From contig CAZQIV010000017.1 in the NCBI GenBank assembly GCA_964593705.1, positions 1 through 64,000 on the forward strand: a stretch of DNA of 64,000 nt, given 5' to 3'. The notes under the pieces were generated by a model. The model saw only the letters and a program-made list of their open reading frames with translations, was not told where the DNA came from and made no database searches. Source of the DNA: SABY01 sp964593705 (GTDB taxonomy: Bacteria > Bacteroidota > Bacteroidia > Bacteroidales > 4484-276). Shown piece after piece: positions 29,477 to 38,100 of the stretch; within the stretch, counting starts at the first letter, position 1, and every line of letters starts with the position of its first letter. Position numbers and translations under genes: made by a program.

Positions 29477-29884
29477 ATGAAACTCAAATACGTTTACTGG
29501 AACGATGGCAAAGATTGGTTAGGCTCTTAAAAAACCACTAATGCTAACATGTTAACGATATTTATGCTCAAGCAAAATTTAAAATGCATTGTCGTTAATA
29601 TGAAAGGAAGATGAATAATAAAGCTCTTAATTGCAAAATATGCATTTATAAATTTTGCCAACTAACTTGGACAAACCAAAACAGGAATACACCATAAGTT
29701 TTGCATGATCACCTTGTTTGGTTTTGGCTTGTCCAAGTTAGGATATCTTGAAGAATACCCCGATTACATGACCCAGGGGCAAACACTTGATGAACTTAAA
29801 GAAAACCTGAAGGATGTTTTTTTAGAACTGAAAAGTGGTGCAATCCCCGCCATTAGAAAAACAGGCGAACTCGAAATAGTATGA
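29477..29884 (+). pseudogene. HicB-like antitoxin-type gene interrupted by a 219-bp insert
   Basis: The 5' part (ATG 29477, MKLKYVYWNDGKDWLG) and the 3' part (from 29743, YLEEYPDYMTQGQTLDELKE, ending GELEIV with TGA at 29882) match, in order and without loss, the intact 54-aa gene at 34850-35014. Between them lies a 219-bp insert bounded by a GTTAGG duplication. The fold is the HicB N-terminal type (partner of HicA toxins). No hicA is seen beside it. Translation now stops after ~17 residues. Confidence 0.75.
29524..29742 (+). mobile_element. MITE-like insertion with 6-bp target duplication GTTAGG
   Basis: The intact paralogue at 34850 gives the empty-site sequence, so the insert can be read directly: GTTAGG at 29518-29523 and again at 29737-29742. 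Inside is an ~87-bp inverted-repeat core (29572-29658; GCAAAATTTAAAATGCAT... and ...ATGCATTTATAAATTTTGC) that recurs at 63111-63197. A second hairpin follows (CTAACTTGGAC 29662-29672 and GTCCAAGTTAG 29731-29741). It has no ORF. It may be two nested small elements. Confidence 0.65.
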
Positions 29885-30042
29885 AGACAAGAGCTTTAAT
29901 AAAAAGTATTTTACCTGGCCACAATCTCGACATCCTTAAGCTTGTAGCCGTTTGATTTGATGATGTTGATCAATTTTCGCTATTTTTGTCTTAATTCAAT
30001 CCACCATCAAATATAGGTTGGTGATAAATTATTCAAGATAAG

Positions 30043-30630
30043 ATGAAACACTTGGCGAAATCATCCAAAACAAAGTTCAGCGGATTAATAGTACTGTTCA
30101 TTTTATCTGCATCGAGTGCAAGTGCGCAAAATTTTGACTACGCGCTGCAAGCCGATTTCGTTAAGTTTGATATCGATGATGTTTCCCCCGGAGCCAAGCT
30201 GTTTCCCAAAGATTATTACAATGGTTACGAAATTGGTGGCCTGATTTTTTACAATCCCACACCGTCACACTTCCATTTCTACACCGGTTTGTCGTTTAGC
30301 CGCTTCAACTACGAATACTACGACCTGAGCTATGGCACTTTGCCTTTGGGGCTGAATATCCATATTGGAAACAAAGCCGGCGTTTTCCTGGGTCCCGGCA
30401 TCAAGTTCCGGCTGCTGTTAAACGACCCCGCACAATCGCACGATTTTAGTCACTTCGTGTATTCGTACACAGCACAACTGGGGGTGTTCTTCACAATAAA
30501 ATCCCTCAGGTTTCAACTCTATCCGCAGCTCGAATTTGTAAAAACCCCGGTTTACATCGGTGCCGACTGGCGAGATCCGGTGGATTACGATTTGTACATA
30601 ACCACCTACAATCTAACGATTTTCTTCTAA
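30043..30630 (+). CDS. outer-membrane beta-barrel protein
   Basis: A 195-aa protein with a signal peptide (residues 1-28, ending SASSASAQ), then alternating aromatic beta-strands (FHFYTGLSFSRFNYEYY, LPLGLNIHIGN, FLGPGIKFRLLL, YTAQLGVFFTI, RFQLYPQLEFV) and a C-terminal strand ending NLTIFF, with the terminal Phe expected of a barrel protein inserted by BamA. It resembles porin-family or OmpA-barrel-like proteins of Bacteroidetes. Its function is not evident. A decayed fragment of another barrel protein lies downstream at ~30.9-31.1 kb. Confidence 0.7.
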   Translation: MKHLAKSSKTKFSGLIVLFILSASSASAQNFDYALQADFVKFDIDDVSPGAKLFPKDYYNGYEIGGLIFYNPTPSHFHFYTGLSFSRFNYEYYDLSYGTLPLGLNIHIGNKAGVFLGPGIKFRLLLNDPAQSHDFSHFVYSYTAQLGVFFTIKSLRFQLYPQLEFVKTPVYIGADWRDPVDYDLYITTYNLTIFF

Positions 30631-30929
30631 AAGCAAAACCGGCACAATCGAAGTTTGGGGAGTATTTTGTGACGGGAAATTTGGCTGCAAATACTTTGTC
30701 CTTGCAATTAACTTTGAGCAACTTATGGCTCGATTATGTTAATGGACGAATCACAATTTTTCTTTAGAAAAATTCTTTGCGCCCTCAGCGTGCTTTGCGG
30801 TCTAAGAAACTACTCTGAAAATCCGAAGCCAACAAAGGAAAGGTCAAGGGGAAACCACAACTACAAATTCATCAAAAAGTCATGGCTTGACTAAAAGTCA
30901 AACCCTGACAACTAACCATAAAGGCAGAA

Positions 30930-31094
30930 AAAAACCCTCGCCTCAAGTGCAGCTATATGGCTGGCTTCAATCCTTCCTATAATGAAACGATTACCCATTA
31001 TTCCGAAACCGAAACCGTGTATGCTACCCGAAATATGGTGAACGCCATCTTATTTCAAATTGGCGTAAAATATTACTTTGCTAAGCGCGAATAA
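30930..31094 (+). pseudogene. C-terminal remnant of an outer-membrane protein
   Basis: Plus-strand reading gives SYMAGFNPSYNETITHY, then TVYATRNMVNAILFQIGV and KYYFAKRE with a stop at 31092-31094, which looks like the last strands of an outer-membrane barrel protein. No start or upstream domains remain in 30631-30930, which is otherwise featureless. I read it as a decayed gene end. Confidence 0.4.
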
Positions 31095-31271
31095 ATGTGG
31101 GCTTAGGCAGCTTTACATTTTTTAGCATTTTGACTAATTTTAAAATTCGGATACGCCTCACATATCCGATTTTATTATTTTAGCCCCGAAAGGATTCCAT
31201 AAAAAACGGGGTAGCCGATTCAACAAGCTGACCGGGGATTTTTAACACATTAACATAAAACAATAAAGACA

Positions 31272-32462
31272 ATGTCGGAATTTAGCAAGACCAAACAAAA
31301 CAGGCTGGTTAAACTCAGGGAGGTGTCGCATCTTTTGTTAAAAACAGGTAATGCACACAGTTTTATCATCCAAAACAAAGCCTTCATCGATACGGTAATT
31401 CCAAGGGATTTTATTACGCTGTTCGATGAACTTGTCAGCGAAGGGCATTCGATGAAAGATATGAAAGCGCTCACCAACAAAGTGCTGAATATATTTCATG
31501 CCCCCATCCGGGACTTCCGGGGTAATGAACCAAAGCCTGATTCATTCCTCGGTGTGCTGGTGCAAAACAATCAGGAAATGGAGCGGGTTTTAAATGAAAT
31601 TCGCCCCGTTTTTAAGGTCTTTGTGAAAGATGCAAATAATACCGCGCTCATTGCCCGGCTCAAAGCGCTTTTTACGAAACTGGAAATATTCGCAAAGCAC
31701 TACACCATCAAGGAAAATGTGCTGTTCCCGGTACTCGAAAAATCCTGGCCCGATTACCGCTGCCTGCAAATTATGTGGTCGTTCCACGATGACATAAGAC
31801 GAAATATTAAAACTATTATCGAGCGCTTATCCAATGGAAATATTGATTTAAAATCCTTCAACCGAACAGTGGGTGATGTGTTTTTTAATATGCTGGCCAT
31901 CAAGTTTCGCGAAGAACACATCCTGTTTCCCCACATACTTTTTACCCTTAGCGGGGATGAGTTGACCACGATGAATCGCGAGGGCTTCGATATTGGTTAT
32001 CCTTACATAAAACCACATTATCAAGTTTTAAAAGAAGACAATATAATTATGGAAAATGGTGTAGCTAACCTGGGAACCGGCATATTGAGTGTTGAGCAAA
32101 TCATGCTCATTTTTAATCATTTGCCCGTGGATATTACTTACGTAGATGAAAATGACCGGGTGCAATATTTCTCAACGCCAAAAAAACGAATCTTCCCACG
32201 CACTGCTGCCATCATTGGGCGGGAAGTTAAAAATTGCCACCCGCCTGAGAGTGTGCATGTGGTGGAGCAGATTGTGCGTTCGTTTAAAATTGGCGAAAAG
32301 AATAAAGCGGAGTTTTGGATACAGGTGAAGGGTGAGTTTATTCTGATTCAGTATTTTGCCCTAAGGGATGGGCGGGGAAATTATAAAGGAGTAATCGAAG
32401 TTTCGCAGGAAATTACCGCCATTAAAGCCATGGAGGGCGAACGGCGATTGCTCGATTGGTAA
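31272..32462 (+). CDS. DUF438/hemerythrin-like and PAS domain protein
   Basis: A 396-aa cytoplasmic protein. The N-terminal ~70 residues (LREVSHLLLKTGN, FITLFDELVSEGHSM) match DUF438-type helices. Residues ~90-235 look like a hemerythrin-type four-helix bundle with His/Glu ligand candidates (HYTIKENVLFPVLE, FHDDIRR, FREEHILFPHIL). Residues ~270-385 form a PAS domain (EQIMLIFNHLPVDITYVDEN, GREVKNCHPP, GVIEVSQEIT). Such proteins are thought to sense redox state, oxygen or nitric oxide, but no output domain is present. cobO follows 38 bp downstream, so the two may be co-transcribed. Confidence 0.8.
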   Translation: MSEFSKTKQNRLVKLREVSHLLLKTGNAHSFIIQNKAFIDTVIPRDFITLFDELVSEGHSMKDMKALTNKVLNIFHAPIRDFRGNEPKPDSFLGVLVQNNQEMERVLNEIRPVFKVFVKDANNTALIARLKALFTKLEIFAKHYTIKENVLFPVLEKSWPDYRCLQIMWSFHDDIRRNIKTIIERLSNGNIDLKSFNRTVGDVFFNMLAIKFREEHILFPHILFTLSGDELTTMNREGFDIGYPYIKPHYQVLKEDNIIMENGVANLGTGILSVEQIMLIFNHLPVDITYVDENDRVQYFSTPKKRIFPRTAAIIGREVKNCHPPESVHVVEQIVRSFKIGEKNKAEFWIQVKGEFILIQYFALRDGRGNYKGVIEVSQEITAIKAMEGERRLLDW

Positions 32463-32500
32463 AACTAAACCGACCAGATATTTACAAAATATATTAGAAA

Positions 32501-33013
32501 ATGAAAGGATATATTCACTTATATACAGGCAACGGAAAGGGCAAAACAACGGCAGCCATAGGTTTGGCCATTAGGGCTGTTGGCGCGGGCAAAAGGGTTT
32601 TTATCGCTCAATTTGTAAAAGGGATGCACTACTCCGAATTGGATACCTTAAAACGAATTCCTGAAATTGAACTCCGGCAATACGGCCTGGATTGTTTTAT
32701 AAAAAACAAGCCAGCGCGAAAAGATATCGATGCTGCCCGCGTAGGACTTACCGAAGTTTCCGGAATAGTTTCTGAAAACAGCGTTGATGTGCTTATCCTC
32801 GATGAAATTTGCATAGCCTTGTATTATCACCTTTTTGAAGAGGATGAGATTATCAGGCTGCTTAAAGCCAAACCCGCTGCGATGGAAATAATACTAACCG
32901 GGCGCTATGCCCCCAAAGCACTCTATGAAATTGCAGATTTAGTAACTGAAATGAACGAGGTAAAGCACTATTTCAACAAGGGCATCCCGGCCCGTAAAGG
33001 GATAGAGTTTTAG
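32501..33013 (+). CDS. cobO: cob(I)alamin adenosyltransferase
   Basis: A 170-aa protein of the CobA/CobO/BtuR family, which transfers the adenosyl group of ATP to cob(I)alamin, making adenosylcobalamin for corrinoid salvage or synthesis. It starts MKGYIHLYTGNGKGKTTAA with the P-loop GNGKGKTT at residues 11-18, followed by VFIAQFVKG, the Walker B-like LILDEICIAL and ILTGRYAPKAL. It ends NKGIPARKGIEF, the family's conserved C-terminus. Length is normal. It stands apart from other cobalamin genes here, and I see no cobalamin riboswitch upstream, so it may be read from the promoter of the DUF438 gene. Confidence 0.92.
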   Translation: MKGYIHLYTGNGKGKTTAAIGLAIRAVGAGKRVFIAQFVKGMHYSELDTLKRIPEIELRQYGLDCFIKNKPARKDIDAARVGLTEVSGIVSENSVDVLILDEICIALYYHLFEEDEIIRLLKAKPAAMEIILTGRYAPKALYEIADLVTEMNEVKHYFNKGIPARKGIEF

Positions 33014-33031
33014 GAGGGCAACGAAGATATG

Positions 33032-33190
33032 GAAACGTTAAAAAATGAGCGTGTTTCGTTTTGACGTTTCCATGACCTTCGGATGATGGAATGTCGGTGT
33101 TTAACTTTCTACCGTCCGATCCCGTCCCGATAGCCATCAGGAGCTATCGGGAGAGGATTTATCCCGCTGAAAGCGGAAAATATAACTTTA
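33032..33190. repeat. dispersed intergenic repeat, copy B
   Basis: Similar to 29265-29395 (GACGTTTCCATGACCTTCGG, AACTTTCTACCGTCCG, GGATTTATCCCGCTGAAAGC), with an extra hairpin CCCGATAGCC...GGAGCTATCGGG inside. Together with a short related stretch to ~33260 it fills the 33014-33356 spacer; I see no gene there. Confidence 0.6.
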
Positions 33191-33356
33191 AAATTTTATG
33201 TGCCCTTTGCTTGACGATGTCCTGACAGACGATAGAAAGTCCGGTAATTCATAGGGTGTAACTTTCCATCGTTTGTGAATATGAAGCTATAATTGCTATT
33301 TTTGCATTCACCTAAATTTAAGGTTCTATGATTTATCACCAAATCCCAATAGTAAA

Positions 33357-34757
33357 ATGAAAGTTTCATTTCTTCCAATTTTTATCATTGTTTTTTTTAG
33401 TTTCTTGTTTACTGCCAGCGCACAAAAGCATTTTATTTCTCTGTCAGGGGAACCCATCGAAATACAGGGTTTTGATTTTATGCTTGACCGTGTGATTGAT
33501 GCCCGCAAAGATACCACCAACATTGGTTTTATAGTCGAAGGAAACCTGAATGCCAAACACCTGGTTGACTTGCAGGATGGTTTATCAAACGATCTGTTTC
33601 ATTTGTTCAAAACCAGTGTTCAACCAGTTTCTAATTCATCAGCATTAACGATTAAGGTGAATCATTTTTTTATTTACAATTTGCCGGATGAAAATGGTTA
33701 TATCAACATTGCCGAGGTAAATATGGATTTCTATTTGCGTGATCAGAACAAATGGTATCACGAATTTCAGGCAGGCACGTATAAAATGAGTCGTGGTATG
33801 AATTCTTCAAACAAATACGAAAAATTATTACGGCAGGCCATCGAAGGTTGTATGGATGATTTTATTAGCAGATTGAATAGTGGCCTAGGATACCATCAAT
33901 TTATTGATGAAAATGAAATGTATATTGGTTCACCTGAAGAGTTTTTTGGAGAGAGTATTATCAACGCTAACCGCACACGCGGAATTTACCATTCGTTTAA
34001 TGATTTCAGGGATAATATAACCGATACCAAAACAACATTCTCAACAAAAGAAAAAGGCCCCGATGATCTCGAAGATCGCTTTATAAAACTGAAGGGCCTA
34101 AATAATAGGGATGTCGAAAACATTTGGGGGATTTATGAAAATGGGAAAGTGTATGTAAATGTTTCCGGGTATTTTGTTCCAACAGAATACGTTGATGGCT
34201 CATTGGTCATTCCGGTAATGCCCTTAGCAATGGATGTATCACAAGCCGGAATGATTGGTTTAAGTGGTATGTATTTTGGCCTTTTGGGGGCTATGGTTGC
34301 TGTCGCAGTTTTTATTCCACTTGATGGTGGTGTAAGTATGGATAATCAGGGTTTTTTAATTGATCCGGTAACTGGTATGGCAGTGCCTGAGGAAGTGCCT
34401 GATTATAAGTCTGTAGGTAGTGAAATTGTTTTTTATACCGGTAAATTTAAAGCCGAAGATCAAAAGATTGAAGTATATATTGATGGAAATTACCAATGTA
34501 CTTTGGTATCCGAATCGTATGCTTTTATAAACCGGCTCACCCCGGGAAAAGAAATTGAAATCTGTCTTAAATCAATGGGTTCAGAATATTGTGAAACCTT
34601 TTTGCTTGATCAAGCGAGTACTTTTTACATTGAAGCCGAAATCAAGAAAAAAGACAAACTGAGCCTCTTTCCTAAGAAAAGTGAATCTTCGGTGACTTAT
34701 ATTCAAAACAGTATTGAAAAAGGAAAACTCTTCCGGGTACCTTGGATGAATAAATAA
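33357..34757 (+). CDS. secreted or periplasmic protein of unknown function
   Basis: A 466-aa protein that I do not recognise. It has a signal peptide (residues 1-22, FFSFLFTASAQ), then a mixed alpha/beta region (residues ~25-190) with DRVIDARKDTTNIGF, a motif seen in Bacteroidetes periplasmic proteins of unknown role. A central hydrophobic Gly/Met-rich stretch (MIGLSGMYFGLLGAMVAVAVF, ~residues 300-320) could be membrane-embedded. The C-terminal part has PEGA-like strands (VYIDGNYQCTL, RLTPGKEIEICLK). It ends without a T9SS domain. It stands alone between repeat-containing spacers. Confidence 0.6.
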   Translation: MKVSFLPIFIIVFFSFLFTASAQKHFISLSGEPIEIQGFDFMLDRVIDARKDTTNIGFIVEGNLNAKHLVDLQDGLSNDLFHLFKTSVQPVSNSSALTIKVNHFFIYNLPDENGYINIAEVNMDFYLRDQNKWYHEFQAGTYKMSRGMNSSNKYEKLLRQAIEGCMDDFISRLNSGLGYHQFIDENEMYIGSPEEFFGESIINANRTRGIYHSFNDFRDNITDTKTTFSTKEKGPDDLEDRFIKLKGLNNRDVENIWGIYENGKVYVNVSGYFVPTEYVDGSLVIPVMPLAMDVSQAGMIGLSGMYFGLLGAMVAVAVFIPLDGGVSMDNQGFLIDPVTGMAVPEEVPDYKSVGSEIVFYTGKFKAEDQKIEVYIDGNYQCTLVSESYAFINRLTPGKEIEICLKSMGSEYCETFLLDQASTFYIEAEIKKKDKLSLFPKKSESSVTYIQNSIEKGKLFRVPWMNK

Positions 34758-34823
34758 CTGTGGGGGATGACCGCACACTATTTTTTTATGGGATTCAATT
34801 CTACCAGCATTTTTCAAAAAATG

Positions 34824-34831
34824 TACCTTTG
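34824..34831 (+). promoter_or_regulatory. Bacteroidetes -7 box TACCTTTG upstream of the intact HicB-like gene
   Basis: TAnnTTTG match 18 bp before the ATG at 34850. It is shared with the sister promoter at 29451. Confidence 0.6.
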
Positions 34832-34849
34832 TGTAAATCTTAATATTTT

Positions 34850-35014
34850 ATGAAACTCAAATATGTTTACTGGAATGATGGCGAAGATTGGTTAGGATAT
34901 CTTGAAGAATACCCCGATTACATGACCCAGGGGCAAACACTCGATGAACTTAAAGAAAACCTAAAGGACATTTTTTTAGAACTGAAAAGTGGTGCAATCC
35001 CCGCGATATACTAA
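34850..35014 (+). CDS. HicB-like antitoxin-family small protein
   Basis: A 54-aa ORF that starts MKLKYVYWNDGEDWLGYLEE and contains YPDYMTQGQTLDELKENLKD and LELKSGAIPAIY. This is the HicB N-terminal fold (strand-rich start, then the TxGxTLDEL helix), lacking the DNA-binding C-terminus of full HicB. It is nearly identical to the interrupted copy at 29477-29884, which ends with a different C-terminus. No HicA toxin gene adjoins, so it is either an orphan antitoxin or a stand-alone HicB-fold protein. The TACCTTTG promoter box at 34824 supports expression. Confidence 0.6.
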   Translation: MKLKYVYWNDGEDWLGYLEEYPDYMTQGQTLDELKENLKDIFLELKSGAIPAIY

Positions 35015-35059
35015 TATTATAAATGGCAGAGAATAATGTTGATGATGTTTTTTTGTGAA

Positions 35060-35122
35060 CCTTTGTGCCTCTGTGCCTCCGTGGTTTTTAAATTTCTACC
35101 ACGGAGACACAAGGGCACGAAG
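35060..35122. repeat. imperfect inverted repeat
   Basis: Left arm CTTTGTGCCTCTGTGCCTCC and right arm CACGGAGACACAAGGGCACG pair imperfectly around a short A/T loop. It is a repeat type often seen between Bacteroidetes genes, here between the HicB-like gene and the convergent PNGase F-like gene. Confidence 0.55.
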
Positions 35123-35185
35123 ATTAAAAATTCTGCCATAATTTATTTTATGGTTTGAGATGATATATTTAAGTAAAACAACATG

Positions 35186-38100
35186 CTATTTTTTCACTAT
35201 TTTCCTCAGCACCTTCCTGCCGTCATATTCCAATTGAAGAAAATAAACTCCCGCGGGCAGTTTTTCCAGCGAGATGCTTTCGGTAAAATCATCGTCTTCA
35301 ACACAAAACTGGCCTTCGTGAACCTGAACTATTGCAGCATCAAAAATCCTTGCATCAACCAGGTTGTTTTCCAAACCTTTCAGGTTGATGTAAACGAGGT
35401 CGGACGTTGGGTTGGGATAAACACTTACAATATTCGATTTCTCCGGAATTTCTTCGGTGCCTGTAAAATCAACAACGCCAAACTCGTACACGGCATATTT
35501 CCCAAAGTCGGGTTCAATGTCAACCATGATATTTCCATCGCCGTCCTTAATTCTAAGGTAACCTGTACCATAATTGGGGTAATACCAAAAATCGAGTCCG
35601 TTATCTCCTGTGTCGTCTATGCGCAAAATGTAGCATCCCAATTCAAGGTTTACCTCGTTGGTATAAACCGTGGCATTTGCAAGATCGTCCATTTCAAAAA
35701 TTATGTTGCCGGCCATGTCGATAAGCGAATAGGAGGTTTGATAGCCTTGATTATTGGTAAGACATTCGATGGTGAGTGTCTCGCTTATATCGTATAAATC
35801 TACCTCGGTAAATTGAATGGTGTAACTATTGTTGTAATCATACTCATCGGCTTCACCATTTGGACTGCTGATATTTACAGTGAATTTATTGTCGCTGCCC
35901 GACCAAAAAGTATAGTTAGGAATTTCAAGCTCCACTTCTGTGGTTTCCAGAAATCCGAGAGAGCCACTCCAGGTGTAGGTCAACATTTCTCCACCCTCAA
36001 CAGAATATTCCAAATCCAGGGAAGTGAGTGTTGTAGCGCCGGTGTTTTGGATCACCGCCACCGGGTAGCTGCACGCCGGGTTGAAACGTGTGAAGGCCGC
36101 ATTTTCGGCATTGGGTTTTGTAATATTTATAACTGCTGCATCGAGATTGAAATTGGGAGCGCCATAAGTAACAAGCTGATTGTTTACCTGGTAATTGGAA
36201 GTACCTGAAGCAAAGGTTAAATTATAGTCGATGCTGTGTGTTTGTCCGGGGGTAACAAATTCGGTGATATCATATTCGAAAAGCGTGCTGGGGTCGCCGG
36301 GACACCATCCTGCCCGGTCGAAAATCCAGGTGCCGCCCTGGGGATAAATAGCTACATCGGCACATTCAGTCCACACCTTCCATTCAAACTCAGGGATGTC
36401 ACCATTTATGTTGAGGCTGTGCCAGCGCTGGCTGAATTCGCCTTGCTGTCCGTGGCCGGTAATTACCGAACGCACTTTAAAAGCTTCGCCTGCCGGATTA
36501 AAATAAAACTGGCGTGGCTCAAAAGCCCGGTTGTTCATCAGGTTTGTGTAATTGTTGCTCGATGCCCGCCAGAGCTGATTGATGTCGATCACATCGTGTG
36601 GAGGTGTTCCGAGGATGTACCAGAATTTGATATCCATATCTTCCTGCCGCTGGCCACCCAGTTCTATCGAAAGCCGTTTGTTGCCTTTCAGAATGGGGGC
36701 ATAATCAGTAACATCAAAAAGCCAGGTTTTTCCTTCAAGGCCCAGGTCGAGATATATCCCGTAAGGTGTAACAAACGACATAATTTCATACTTCGCCGGG
36801 TAGCGTCTGTAATAATTTAATTCGCTGATGGCCGCAAAGTCTGTAGGTATTCTTAGGTTGGAATCAACAATCTGGCCTTCGGGATTATAGGTATATTCAT
36901 ACCCTGCCTGCCACAAATATTGTGTTGACAAAGGGTTAATACTATCGTGGAGCATCGTTCCATACCTCGGGATAATTTCGTATTCGGTGACCACATTTGC
37001 TGTCCTTTCTTCCCAAACCGTTAAAATTTCACCAGAAACAATCATATCATACTCACCTTGTAAAAATGTGATATTTGGCCTGAGGGTGGTGGATTCAAAT
37101 CCCCGGGAAAGCAAGTTTCCACGTTCATTCTCCCACACAACATAACCGTTCATTTGCGCGGTTTCACCAAAAGGAGAAGCATCGGCGGGTGTGGTTCCGC
37201 TACCTTCATCAAACTTATAATATGCCACAAGGTTTGAATAGTTTGGATGTGATGCGTCAATGGCAGTATTCATCCAGTTGTGGATGGTTTCCAGGTCGAG
37301 TTCAGCATTCCAGATACTTAGCTCATCAATTTTACCAAAATAGTAATTTGAGCTGTTTTGCGCCCCACCCAAAACAAGACCCTGGATATCGATGAGCCTG
37401 GTTTTGCCGGTTCCCGAATGCCATAGTTCACCATTAAGATAAATTTTCATGTCGCCCGAAACAGCATTTTTTGTAAAAGCCCAATGATTCCATTGCCCCT
37501 CTATTTCTGCAAGAGTTGCTGTTTTGTCTATACGGTCATAGCTGCCCTCGTATCCGCAATCAAAATAAATTCCCGAATTACTCCAGGGTAAATGAACATT
37601 CAGGCTTCTGTTGTTTCCGGCATCCAAACCATGGATAATGCTTGTGTTGGCAGGAAGAAAATCAGGATTTCCATAGCACCATAACGACACGGTTATTTCT
37701 TCGGAAATGGTAGAAAGCGGTTCTGCCGGAATTTGTGTGTATCCCATATCATTTACAATATGGGTTCCGTTGGTGGTGAATAAACCATAATTTTCGCCGG
37801 TATCTTCACCCTCTATCAAAAGTTGATTGGCAACATCCACTCCTGTAAATGAAAATTCAACGATGATATTGGAAGTCCCATCCCAGTCGAAAGGCTCGTA
37901 AAACTGGATTCTGTTTTCACCGGCGGTAAAGTTTAATCCCGAAAAATAAACCTCGGTAAAACCTTCGAGTTCGGGAGAAATCTTATCCAGAAAACTTTCG
38001 TTGGTATGTTTTATTTTAACCCTTAAAAATGGGGCAACGCTGTTTCCAAAGGCATTTAAAATAATTCCATCAAGATTTCCCGGGACTACCCCTGCCTGGC

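Noticed and set aside
31272..33013. cobalamin riboswitch controlling cobO
   Set aside because: I saw no B12-box-like sequence in the spacer before 31272 or before 32501.
35183..36820. long plus-strand ORFs (204, 131 and 194 codons)
   Set aside because: They are antisense to the PNGase F-like gene, whose protein shows clear domains. The antisense products show none.
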